64,000 bases of DNA. Origin: Vombatus ursinus. Lineage: Eukaryota > Chordata > Mammalia > Diprotodontia > Vombatidae. Within the stretch, counting starts at the first letter, position 1; every line of letters begins with the position of its first letter. The stretch lies in the NCBI RefSeq assembly GCF_900497805.2, contig NW_020949602.1, forward strand, positions 6,053,112 to 6,117,111. The letters are read 5' to 3'. Below, piece after piece: positions 53,756 to 63,943 of this stretch. Below the pieces are notes generated by a model that worked only from the letters and a program-made list of their open reading frames with translations, searched no databases and was not told where the DNA came from. The position numbers were made by a program, and so were the translations under genes.

Positions 53756-54155
53756 AATTTAATTCAAGAATCACTTTTAAATCTTTTCTGTATAAAACCC
53801 TCTGCTATATGCTAGGGACATCAAGTTAAAAATGAAAAAAAAGTCTCAAACCTAGGTCTCTTTTGACCCCAAATTTACTGAAATTTCCCCTCTTTTGTAT
53901 GATGCTACACTCACAAGATTCTACATTTGAATCCTGATTCTTTCATTTACTACTTGTGTGGTCTTGCCACTCTGGGCCTCAGTTTCCTTATCTGTAAAAT
54001 GAAGGAATCTGCCTATTTCAGGGGTTCTTGACCTTTCTGTGTTATCATGGAGCCCTTTGATAGTCTGGTGAAGCCTCCAAACCCCTTCTCAGAACCATGT
54101 TTTAAATTCATAAAGTACAGAGGATTACAAAGGAAATCAATTATATTGAAATATA

Positions 54156-55141
54156 TCAATCAATAAGCATTTTTAAGTACCTTTTACGTGCCAGGCACTG
54201 GGGTTATAAAAAGAGGTAAAAGACAGTCCCTGCCCTCAAGGAGCTTACAATCTGATGGAGGTGATAACATGCAAGCAAATAGATAGGAAGAAAACTATAT
54301 ACAGGATAAAATGGAGATAATTAACAGAAACATGGAATTAAGGGGGGTTTGGGAAGGCTTCCTGTAGAAGGTAGGATTTTCGTTGGAATTTAAGAAAATC
54401 CAGGAAGGTCAATAGGTGGAGATGAGGAGGGAAAGTGTTCCGAGTGTGGGGGATAGTCAGAGGAAATACCCAGAACCGAAGGATGGAGGGTCTTGTTCAT
54501 GGAAGAGTCCAGAAGCAGGTGTCACTGTTTTGAAGAGTATGTGTTGGGTAGGAAGGTGTAAGAAAGTTGGAAAGGTAGGAGGGGCCTGGGTTATGAAGAA
54601 CTTTACATATCAAATGGGGGCCACCTCCAGTCATCCTGATCTATATCTTGCCATTGGACCCAGATGACTCCAGAGGAGAAAGTGAGGCTGGTGACTTTGT
54701 GCAGCTCTCCCTCACTTAAATCTAATTCACTTGCAAGTCATGGCATCACCTTCCTGATGTCACGGTCTTCTTCAAGAATGAAGGGCAAACAACACCAAAT
54801 GGCAAATAGAATATCTTGTATTTGCTCCTGGAGGTGAGCAGAAACCACTGGAGTCTAGTGAGCAGAAACCACTGGAGTCTAGTGAGCAGGAGGTGACGTG
54901 GTCAGACTCACTTCAGGGAGATCAGTTTAACAGGTAAATGGAGGATAGGCTGGAGTGGGGAGAGACTTGAGGCAGACAGACCCAGCAGCAGCTACTGCAA
55001 TAATCCAGATGGGAGGTGATGAGGGCCTGTACCAGTGGGGTGGCTGTGTCAGAGGAGAGAAGGGGGCATATCTGAGACACGCTGAAGAGGTGAAGGTGAC
55101 AGGCCTTGGCCAGATTGGATTTATGGGGTGAGAAAGAGTTA
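54156..55141 (+). mobile_element. 1-kb marsupial repeat, most complete copy
   Basis: Ordered blocks: 'acgtgccaggcactggggtt', 'cctcaaggagcttacaatct', 'tttgggaaggcttcctgtag', 'aggaggggcctgggttatga', 'gcaggaggtgacgtggtcag', 'gaggataggctggagtgggg', 'gatgagggcctgtaccagtg', 'gacaggccttggccagattg'. About 985 bp, in one orientation. I do not recognise the family name; the head resembles the reverse complement of an L2/MIR tail. Contains a 24-bp tandem duplication (54834-54881). Confidence 0.75.
54834..54881. repeat. 24-bp tandem duplication
   Basis: Two exact copies of a 24-bp unit (54834-54857 and 54858-54881) followed by a third partial GTGAGCAG, inside the 1-kb repeat. Confidence 0.95.
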
Positions 55142-55259
55142 TCAAAACATTTTTTTTAAATTCATGAAGCCCAAGTTAGGAATTCCTGGACTAGATGACT
55201 TCTGATCTCCCTTCCAGGTCTAAATCTATGATCTTATTTCCCATTAATGCTAGCTAACC

Positions 55260-55970
55260 ATCCCAATCTCCTTCATTAGTTTTTTTTTTCTAATCCTTTA
55301 CCATAGAGATGTACCGTAAAGGCCATCAAATGCTTCTCTCTGTTCTGGCATCTGTCTTTTGTGGGTGTTCAATTTAGCATCCTCTCACTCACCTTCCTTA
55401 TGTAACACTTCACTCCACCCACCCACCCACCCAATTTCCTTTCACTGTGTTCTATTCCTGTTATTTGCTGAAAATATGTTCCTGCTAAATACAGAATCAA
55501 GCAAAGGTGGGATGGACCATTTTAATGTTTCCATATGTACATGGTGGGTGTGAGCAGACTGTGACATGAGGGGAATGATGAAGAAGAATGGGAGTAAAAG
55601 ATGTCATCTGGAAAATGTATGATGGGAAGAGATGATGGGCTGGTTACATGATGAGGGTAAGAAATGACATGTATGCAGCCAGAGTGGTCTACTAGGATTC
55701 TTGCAATGTAAGGTGAACAAGTCCATGTTAGACGGACTCCCAATAGTGAACTTGTGGGAGGAAGGAGACAAAAGTCTGATAGAATGAGGAGGCACAGATG
55801 GGGTGCATCTGTACTATAAGATGTACTATAGGCAGAATTCTAATTCACTAAGTTCATAGAGCCATTTGAGCATGATGAATTCTGTCTCCAATCTTGTATC
55901 CATTTCAGTACCAGCGGCTCTATATTCATATTACTCCGGTCAAGGCTATTTAGATGACTCTAAAATCATG
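55260..55970. other. Repeat-poor intron stretch
   Basis: Only an 18-bp CCCA run near 55415-55432 stands out. No gene seen. Confidence 0.35.
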
Positions 55971-56200
55971 GAGTATCAGAAATATGAGGGGCCTCAGAGG
56001 ACTTGATCAACCTGGACTTAAATTGAAACCTATGCTTCCCAGGTTTTCCACATCTGAACATCTCCAGGGAAGGGGAAACCACTTCCTGAGAAGCCCATTT
56101 GACTTTTAATAGCACTAATTGATGGGTTGCAACCTTTCATCAAGATATAATTTGCCTCTTTGTGAGTTCTACCCATTCCCCATGGCCTCATAGCTAGCTG
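55971..56200 (-). mobile_element. CR1/L3-like LINE fragment
   Basis: 'gaaatatgaggggcctcaga', 'tgaacatctccagggaaggg', 'gaaaccacttcctgagaagc', 'gtgagttctacccattcccc'. Confidence 0.55.
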
Positions 56201-56334
56201 ATATTAGGAGAGAATACATTGAGAGAAAAGATGTTAGGAGAGAAAGGAACATCCATTATTCCTAATTCTGCTGTCTGGGGCAAAGCAAAAGAGCTCCAAT
56301 CCCTTTTCATCTGTTTCACGGAGCTGTGCTTGTA

Positions 56335-56665
56335 AATAGCAGTATGATGTAGTGGTTAGAAGGTTGGCTTTGGAGTCAAAGAAAATCTGGGTTCTGGTCC
56401 TGCCTTTGGACCCTGGCTGTCAGAGCTGTGGGACCATGGACAAGTCTCTCAACTTTTCAGTACCCTGGACAGCTCTCTACTAATGTGTGCTCCGATGGGA
56501 AGATCTATTGATTTGGGGTGAAATCCTACCTCTGCCATGTACTGCCCATGTGACCTTGGGCAAGGTGCTTAATTTCTTTAGAGCTCAGTTTTTTATTTGT
56601 AAAATTGGAGGTTACCACTACATGGTCCCTAAGTTACCTTCTGACTCCAAATCTCTAATACTCTA
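56335..56665 (+). mobile_element. Third-type SINE part and MIR-like SINE
   Basis: 56335-56490 ('gtatgatgtagtggttagaa', 'ggacagctctctactaatgt'). 56500-56665 ('tgtgaccttgggcaaggtgc', 'tttgtaaaattggaggttac'). Confidence 0.65.
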
Positions 56666-56754
56666 GGTTACAGAGCAGTTGCCAGTCTACATTAATAGAA
56701 GACATTCCCGTACTGGGATTCCCTCACAGCAATGAAATTACAGATCTGGACCCT

Positions 56755-56880
56755 CCATTAGAATGCAAGATCCTTGAGGGCAGGGATTGTTGTTGCATTT
56801 CTTTACATCCCAAATGATTGGCACAGAGCCTGGCACAGAGTGGGTATTTAATAAATGCTTATTAACTGATTCCCCCCAAT
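56755..56880 (+). mobile_element. L2-type LINE tail
   Basis: 'agatccttgagggcagggat', 'cacagagcctggcacagagt', 'gggtatttaataaatgctta'. Confidence 0.8.
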
Positions 56881-56929
56881 CATTCTTATTTATGAGGCCA
56901 CTAAAATAACCATTAGGTTTTCAGTAGTG

Positions 56930-57065
56930 GGAAATCATGACTTGGATTCTGAAGACCCAGTGTTCCCACTTAATAGGTCTGTGTGACTTAGGGAAGCTCA
57001 TGTTAACTCTTTGAGACCCAGTTTAGAATCTTTAGAATGAGGGTGATATCTTTACTACCTTACCC
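56930..57065 (+). mobile_element. MIR-like SINE, diverged
   Basis: 'ggtctgtgtgacttagggaa' with flanking core-like sequence. Confidence 0.5.
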
Positions 57066-57344
57066 ACCATGTCTTCCTGCCTACAGTCCTTGCAGTCTCT
57101 ACATTATATTATAATGCTTCTCAACTTCACAGCCTCACTTGGGAAATAAGACTGACACCCTGAGATACTATGAAGATCGTCCAAGATAGATGGAATGATA
57201 TTGAGTAGAGTGATACTGGCTTTTAAACACAGTAGAAGTCCTGAGAGATCCATTAGATTGTGTATTTAAGGAAGTCCTTAACAGAGGAAGGGAGAATTTA
57301 GTTGGATATAGAGATGAGTAAATATAAAATAAATTCAGAGAGGC

Positions 57345-57540
57345 AACATGGCTTAGTGGTTAGAATGAGAGTGTGGAAGACCAGGTTCATGCCTTGCTTC
57401 CGCTGTGTGACCCTGGTCACCATGTCTCACGGCTCTGGGTAACTTTCTGACTGAAGATACAGGGTAGGTAGCAATATGTACTGCTAGAGGGAGTTTCCTC
57501 TCAAAGAGTTCCATCCACCAATAAAACCAGAGGAGAAATG
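57345..57540 (+). mobile_element. SINE of the third type
   Basis: 'aacatggcttagtggttaga', 'tgtgtgaccctggtcaccat', 'tctgggtaactttctgactg', 'ggagtttcctctcaaagagt', parallel to 20925-21190 and 47600-47870. Confidence 0.7.
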
Positions 57541-57544
57541 CCAA

Positions 57545-57690
57545 TCACTCAGTCAATGGGAATTTATTATGCACCTAGCATATGTCTGGCACTATGCTAA
57601 GTATTAGGGATATGAAGACAAAAACAAAGAGGGAGGGACAGGCCCTAAACTCATGAAGCTTACGTCTTAAAGATAGAGACAAGATGTATA
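57545..57690 (+). mobile_element. 1-kb marsupial repeat, head part
   Basis: 'gaatttattatgcacctagc', 'atatgtctggcactatgcta', 'acaaagagggagggacaggc'. Confidence 0.65.
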
Positions 57691-57860
57691 ACATATTCCC
57701 TCCTTGGGGAAACTCCTGCCCTGGTCCCTCTTGCCCTTCTGTGTTTATTGTGGTTTGCTTCTCTGGGATCAGTTTCAGGAAAAGCCAAGCTGCCATGCTT
57801 AGAATCAATCATAAACACATAGATCTAGAAGTGAAAGGGACTTCAGAGGCCATTGTATAC

Positions 57861-58664
57861 AGGGGTCCTAAACCTGGGATCCCTAACCTTGGTTTTTATT
57901 TTTTTTTCCTCCTCATTAAGTAGTGTTTTTAGTTTTCAACATTCATTTTTACAAGATTTTGAATTCCAAATTTTTCTCCCTCCCTCTCTACCCCCTCCCT
58001 ATGACAGCAAGCAATCTGATATAGATCATACATGTGCAATCATGTTATACTTCCATATTAGTCATATTGTGAAAGAAGAATCAGAACAGAAAGGTAAAAA
58101 CACAATAAAGAAAAACAAACAAATAAAAACAACAAAAAAAGTGAAAATAGTATGCTTTGATCTGCATTCAGACTCCATAGTTCTTTCTCTGATGTGGTTA
58201 GAATTTTCCATCATGAGTCCTTTGGAATTATCTCGGATTATTGCATTGCTGAAAAGAGCTAAGTCAACCACAGTTGATCATCACACAATGTTGCTGTTAC
58301 CGTGTACAATGTTCTCCTGGTTCTGCTCACTTCACTCAGCATCAGTTCATATAAGTCTTTCCAGGATTTTTTGAAATTCACCTGCTTGTCATTTCTTATA
58401 GCACAATAGTATTTCATTACATTCATATACCTCAACTTGTTCAGCTATTCCCCTCAATTTGCAATTCTTGGCCACCACAAAAAGAGCTGTTATAAATATT
58501 TTTGTACATGTCTGAACTTTTTTTTAATAGTATGCCTATTTCAGTGTAAATGCTTTCCTTGGTAATCCTATATAATTTACTTTATGCATTAAAAACATTG
58601 TTTTGAAATAGGGTCTGAAGGCTTCACCAGCCTGTTAAAGAAATCTGTGACACAAAAAGAGCTG
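57861..58664 (-). mobile_element. DNA-transposon remnant of the 54016 family, split by L1
   Basis: 57861-57900 ('ggggtcctaaacctgggatc') and 58516-58664 ('ggtaatcctatataatttac', 'aggcttcaccagcctgttaa') together match the element at 54016-55190 in reverse orientation. The L1 at 57901-58515 lies inside it. Confidence 0.75.
57901..58515 (-). mobile_element. L1 3' end, 5'-truncated, nested
   Basis: 'agttttcaacattcattttt', 'gacagcaagcaatctgatat', 'tatgctttgatctgcattca', 'cacttcactcagcatcagtt' and 'gccaccacaaaaagagctgt'. 3' UTR plus the last ORF2 codons, in the canonical minus-strand order. Confidence 0.9.
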
Positions 58665-58829
58665 TCTGATCTAATCCAACCTTTTCATTATACACACGAG
58701 GAACCTGAGGCTTACTGAGGTAAAGTGACTTGCCCAAGGTCACACAGGGAATATCATAGGTAGGCTTTGGACCCAGCTTCTCCTACTCCATAGCCTGGGA
58801 TCTTTCTACTCTACAATACTACCTCACTT

Positions 58830-59190
58830 TACTCCTTATTTTCTGGACATCTTTTTCACAACTTTGCCAATACTTGCTGTCTTTATCTTTTCCTCACCTG
58901 TCCACCCTGCCTTCAGTTATGGAATCATGAGCCAGGATAAAAATCAATTCTGCCATTGTTCCTGGATGGGATGTGTCAATCTGCTTCCCTGTGACCCTAT
59001 TCACCATTCCTATAACTTTTCAGACCAAAGTTTCCCTCTCTGGCCACCACTCTCCTATGTGTGTTTTCTTCCCCATTAGAAAGTAAACTCCTTGTTGGTG
59101 GCGACCAACTTTAATTTTTGTGTTTGTAGCCCTGGTGCTTGGCACCAAGAAAAGTGTTTAATAAAAGCTTTTTCATTCATTAATATAAGT
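58830..59190 (+). mobile_element. L2-type LINE 3' UTR and tail
   Basis: 'ctcctatgtgtgttttcttc', 'aaagtaaactccttgttggt' and 'gtgcttggcaccaagaaaag' + 'tgtttaataaaagctttttc'. Confidence 0.65.
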
Positions 59191-59640
59191 ATACATAAAA
59201 TACATACAAAATTAACAGGTGGTAATGAGAGGGGGCAGCCAGGGAATTGAATGGAGGGGAGTTGGAGAATCAGGAAAAACCTCACATGGTATATAGTATT
59301 TGAGCTTCCTGACTCCAACTCCCACAATCTATCCATTTTACCACCAAGCTGCCTCAACTAGAACATAAGTAAGATTTTAGATTAAAACATGGGGGGAGGT
59401 GGAGATTCTTATTTAATTTTGCATCATTTATCATTTTTCTGTCCAGTTTTAAATGTGTTTAAAGAATATAGAGAGGACAGGCAGGCTACTGTAGGATATA
59501 TAATATATATGTATATATTATATAATATAGGATATTGTTACTATAGGATATTATATTGATACTATAGCACATAGAAGGATTCCATATCAATATAATGGGA
59601 TATAGGGACTATAAGATACTCTATTAATTCTCTAGGACAT
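59191..59640. other. Unassigned, AT-rich in part
   Basis: 59495-59600 is TATA/GATATTA-rich. 59215-59360 may be a diverged repeat ending 'taccaccaagctgcctc'. No gene seen. Confidence 0.35.
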
Positions 59641-59930
59641 GGACATAGAACTTAAGGCTGGAATGGTTCTTAGAGGTTTTCTCATTTTTCCACCACCCAT
59701 TTCTCCTTCATGGGCCTTTTAAATGAACTTTCAGAAATGAGGAAAATGAGACCCAGAGTTCTAATGACTTGTCCATGGTCACATAGCTCAATCTCTTCCC
59801 TTCGCCTCCACCTGGCTTTACAGATAAAGAGTCTGAGGGAGACTAACTTAAGAAGAAGTGACTTCTTAAGGATGACATCACTATTGAATTGGCAGGGCCA
59901 GCTCTACTTTGGGGGAGCATACCCATACCA
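59640..59930 (-). mobile_element. MIR-like SINE fragments
   Basis: 'gaaatgaggaaaatgagacc', 'gacttgtccatggtcacata'; diverged. Confidence 0.5.
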
Positions 59931-59959
59931 ATGAACTGCTAGCTTCTGGGTTAATTTTC

Positions 59960-60890
59960 TTTTTTTATAAATTTTTATTTATTTTTAATTTATGCAATAT
60001 AACAAACATTTCCATAACATAGCATAATTAAAATGACTCACATGAAATTACAATATATAATAAATTTATCATGTAAATTTCTTTTCTTCTTCCCTCCCCT
60101 CCCTGTCCTAGAGATAGATACCATTAGACACAAATATATATATATATATATGTAAAATCATTCTGTACATATTTCTATTTATCACTTCTTTCTCTGATTT
60201 CAATAGTGTCTTCCCTCATATGTATGTCCTTTGAAGTTAATTTGGGTATTTATAATAGTTAAAATGACTTATTGGTTCAGTTATTTTTAAACAATGCTGC
60301 TGTTACTGTATACAATATTCTGCTCATTTCACTCTTCATTATTTTGTGCAAGTCTATCCATGTTTTTCCAAGATCATCAAACTCATCATTTCTTATAGCA
60401 CAGTAGTACTCCATCACACTCATATCACAATTTGTTTAGCCATTCCCTGAGAAACATCCCTGCAATTTCCAGTTCTTTGTCACCACAAAGAAAGCTACTG
60501 TAAACATTTTAGAATATATCAGTTCTTTTCCTTTTTCTCTAATCATCTTTGGAAATAGACCAAGAAGTGGTATTGCTGGTCAAAGGATATAAGTAGTTTA
60601 ATAATTTTTTGGGCATAATTCCAGATTGCTCTCCAAAATGGTTGGATTAGTTGAATCATTCAATCAACAATGAATTAGTGTTCCATTTTTTTCCACATCC
60701 CCTCCAAGATTTGTTGCTTTCCCCTTCAATTGTTTTAACCAGTCTGATAGGTATAAAATAATATCTCAAGGTTGTTTTAATTTGCATTTCTCTAATCATT
60801 AGTGATTTAGAGAATTTTTTTCATGTGACTATAAATTGTTTTGTTTTCTTCTGTTCATATCCTTTGACCATTTACCAATTGGGGAATGAC
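59960..60890 (-). mobile_element. L1 3' end with 15-bp target duplication
   Basis: Flanked by TCTGGGTTAATTTTC (59945-59959) and TCTGGGTTGATTTTC (60891-60905), one mismatch. Contains the 3' UTR, a TA microsatellite (60128-60150) and ORF2 C-terminal sequence ('ccagattgctctccaaaatg', 'catatcctttgaccatttac'). 5'-truncated, about 930 bp. Confidence 0.9.
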
Positions 60891-60905
60891 TCTGGGTTGA
60901 TTTTC

Positions 60906-61640
60906 AAAGGCAGGAGGATCTTCCACCTTTGGGAGAAGGAGCTAAGGAATAAACTATCCTCTTCCTCTGCCCCAGAACAATTGAGGACTTTAAAGGAGCT
61001 GCTTAGACCTGCATTGTGTTTTGCAAAGGGATATACACCTTCATAAAGATCCAGGACCTTAGCTGTGCCATTTCTTGGTGACCTTTTGCATTCTAAATAT
61101 TATTTTCCCTTTTTATCATAAATCTCATTTTCCCTCTCACACAAAAAAGAAAACATGTGTAATCTCATCTCTTGAATCAAGCCAGGTCATCTCTTGCAAA
61201 GTTTGTGCAGGGACTTGTCAGGTTAGGACAAGATTCTCTTCAACCTTTGAAGAGGGCATAGGGTCACATTAGCTACTCTTAGAGCATCTGCTATGGATTT
61301 TGTCTCTGAGACAGGGTGGGGATATCTCTCCTATGGAGGTTCCATGTAAATCAGGCTCATAACTCAATATGTCCCATGTTCACTCAGTGGAGTATCGAGC
61401 ATCTGATTATTTTTAACCTAGGGTATCCATCTATTTCTCAGTTTTTAAATTTCTATTTTCGCCTCTATTTCTTACATCTATACCCTCCACTTTCACGCCT
61501 ACCAGACCACTGATATTGCTGAAAATTCCTGAAAAAATAACAGTTTTCAGAGAATTAAAAAACAAACTCTTCAGAATAGAAATAAGCTTTTTTGGTTAGC
61601 TAGCTTTTCTCACAATCAGTCAAGAACACTTCTTTGCCCA
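60906..61640. other. No feature recognised
   Basis: Repeat-poor intron stretch; no exon with FGGY-like coding. Confidence 0.35.
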
Positions 61641-61644
61641 TTAG

Positions 61645-61760
61645 TAGTACAAGCACATATCACCAAAAAGTATTCATTTAGTCCCTTCTGGAAGGCCTCC
61701 AGTGATGTGGAAGTCACTTCTCACTGAAGCAGCCCGTTCTAGTTGTGAACCTCTTTAATG
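61645..61760 (-). mobile_element. CR1/L3-like LINE fragment
   Basis: 'ctggaaggcctccagtgatg', 'actgaagcagcccgttctag'. Confidence 0.6.
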
Positions 61761-61764
61761 AATT

Positions 61765-62062
61765 TTTATTGATCTCTTTTCACCTCTTGTTTGGACTGTT
61801 GCAACATCTTTTTGATGAGTCCGCCTGCCTCAACTCTCCCTGTTCCAATCCAGCTTCAATTCAGTCACTAATATGATTAAAAAAAAACACAGGTCCTACT
61901 ATGCCACTCCCTTGTTCATGTTGTCTCCCTCATTAGATTGGAAGCTTCTAGAGGTCAGAGATTGTCTTTTGCTTTTTTTTTTTTTGGTAAACCTAGTGCT
62001 TTGCACAGTTCCTTGCATATAGTAGGCACTTAACAAATGTTTATTGATTGATTGATTGATTG
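61765..62062 (+). mobile_element. L2-type LINE 3' UTR and tail
   Basis: 'gattggaagcttctagaggt', 'cacagttccttgcatatagt', 'aggcacttaacaaatgttta' then four GATT units. Confidence 0.8.
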
Positions 62063-62600
62063 CCAGCTCTGCAAAGGATAGATTAGAGAGGGGAGAGATT
62101 AGGGAGAAGGAGGCATTGTTTCAGGCATTTGGTCCCAATGAACCTGAAGGTTGGGTAAAAGGCAGCTTTAATTTCCCCACATCTGTCATTTTTGTCTGTG
62201 CAGGTAAATGGTTAAAATTTCTCCAAAGGTTTAGGTGAAAGTCTTCATTGTTTGAGTCATTTCAGGACTAGACTAGGCAAGACAAAGCCCCAGAGAATAT
62301 ACTGTTGCACTGACCCCTGGTAGGCAGGAGGGCTGGACCTGATGACCTAACAGGCCTTTTTCCACCTCTGATTCCGGTGAGGGGATGACTCAGAGACAAT
62401 GACATCATAGATGAGCTCATTTACCCTGAGAAAAGATGTGACTGCAGAGCAGGGGCAGCCGTCCTCATGTTTCCAACTTTCCCACTTGGTGTTTTCCTCT
62501 TCCTGAGCATGTGACAGTTTGGGTTGGTTTATGCTGTTCTTTGCCCCTTCTACCTTGTCATTTATTTAATAGTTTTACTCTTTATTACCTCTCATTTAAG
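62063..62600. other. Mostly unassigned
   Basis: 62320-62385 ('gctggacctgatgacctaac' + 'aggcctttttccacctctga') resembles a CR1/L3 tail. No gene seen in the rest. Confidence 0.35.
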
Positions 62601-62619
62601 TCATGTCATATTTTTTTCC

Positions 62620-62775
62620 TCTTCACCTCATTCACTTCTCTCTTTCCTTTCTTCTCTGCTCTTTTTAAATTCTCCTTTCTTTTTCTTTCATTTTTTCTTT
62701 CTCCTTTTTCTCTTTTTTCTTCATTTCTCTTTTTTCTCCTTTTCTTTCTTTTTAAATTGCCTTTTTTCTCTTCTC
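62620..62775. repeat. T/C-rich tract
   Basis: TTTTCTTTC-type pyrimidine run; frames on both strands are low-complexity. Confidence 0.9.
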
Positions 62776-62984
62776 TTATACTCTGGAAGTAAGTTTGAGT
62801 GTAGCTGTCTCTGGTGTTTTCATGCATTCTTCTTGACTTCCTTTATTTTTTCCCTTGTGTATAATTCTCAGTGGTGATGATCATGAGAGAGGTATATTTA
62901 CTGTAAGTACTTTGTTCTTAAGTAATACTTTGAATATACTTTGAGCAAATCAATTACACTCCTTTTTCTGAATTTGCTTAATTC

Positions 62985-63105
62985 ATAATATAATGAAATC
63001 ACAGGATATGAGATCTAGAAGGCACCCTAAAAGTCTCCTGGTTCAATTGCCTTATATTACATATGAAGAAACTGAGGCCCACAAAGGGGAAGTTCCTCAG
63101 GGGAA
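62985..63105 (-). mobile_element. MIR-like SINE fragment
   Basis: 'gatctagaaggcaccctaaa', 'atatgaagaaactgaggccc'. Confidence 0.6.
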
Positions 63106-63504
63106 TATAGTTTGGATGTATTGCTCATCTCTTTTAAACCAAGAGAAGTGACATACCAGAACACTGATGCTCCTGGATTTCCAAACCAATAACAAACCAC
63201 TTTTTAATTTTGATCATTTTAACATCAATGTCTCATGGAGCTCAATCCATTGAAAGAAAGCCAGTGGAAATAGACATAAGCATAGACATAAGATATAAGA
63301 TATAAGCACATGTCAAAAGGCTTACCTCCTACAGTGGAACCCTATTATCAGTCAGAGTTTCTTCTTGCATGGCTGCAGCTAGAACATGGGTCAAATCTTG
63401 CTCCTCAAATGCTATTATATGTACCAAAAAAGACTGGTACACAAGGTCAGTGTGTGATATAAGGCTGTGCCTCAGCAAGGGAATCCAAACAGAATCATAG
63501 GAAT
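63106..63504. other. No feature recognised
   Basis: Unassigned; contains short tandem ATAAGATATAAG at about 63285-63305. Confidence 0.3.
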
Positions 63505-63665
63505 TAACAGTGGATACAAACTTAGTATTTTAGAACTAGATGGGACTTTGAAGATATAGTCTGATCCTCTCTTTTAAAAAATGAGTAAACTCAAGCCTGG
63601 AGAAAGAAATGACTTTTCCAAGGTCATATAGTAAGTAAAAGAGTATCAGACTTGCAGGTCTAATC
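63505..63665 (-). mobile_element. MIR-like SINE fragment
   Basis: 'tagaactagatgggactttg', 'gacttttccaaggtcatata'. Confidence 0.6.
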
Positions 63666-63943
63666 CAGAGAGCCTGAGGTTGATTTTTCTCTTTTCTTCT
63701 TTAATTCTGAAATTAACAAATACCAAATACATATATATGCATATATTTGCATATATATTAGAGCAGAAAAAGAGAATTGTACAGAAAACTGCAGGTATCT
63801 ATTATGTATATCTTGCTTTTCTTTTTAAATGTATAATAAGATTAATCTGTAGCTTTTGAAGATTTTTTGCTTATCTACCCTTGTTTTTGGTCTTCCTTTT
63901 GTTCTTTTCTCTCCTTTTTTTTAAAAAGATGCTTCAATGATCT

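Larger units (their letters stand above)
54016..55190 (+). mobile_element. Non-autonomous DNA-transposon remnant, split by a 1-kb repeat
   Basis: Left end 'caggggttcttgacctttct' and right end 'caagttaggaattcctgg' form degenerate terminal inverted repeats. Interior 'tagtctggtgaagcctccaa', 'accccttctcagaaccatgt', 'aggattacaaaggaaatcaa'. The middle, 54156-55141, is the 1-kb repeat; the element resumes with 'tatcaaaacatttttttt'. Non-coding. Confidence 0.75.
53890..55240 (+). mobile_element. MIR-like SINE (host of a triple nest)
   Basis: 53890-54015 ('ttgaatcctgattctttcat', 'cctcagtttccttatctgta') and 55190-55240 ('actagatgacttctgatctc', 'ccttccaggtctaaatctat') are the two ends of one SINE with a CR1/L3-type tail. 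The middle is occupied by the DNA-transposon remnant. Confidence 0.8.
57803..58825 (-). mobile_element. MIR-like SINE (host of a second triple nest)
   Basis: 57803-57860 ('catagatctagaagtgaaag', 'ggacttcagaggcca') and 58665-58825 ('tctgatctaatccaaccttt', 'cgaggaacctgaggcttact', 'gcccaaggtcacacagggaa') are one minus-strand SINE with a CR1/L3-type tail. Confidence 0.8.
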
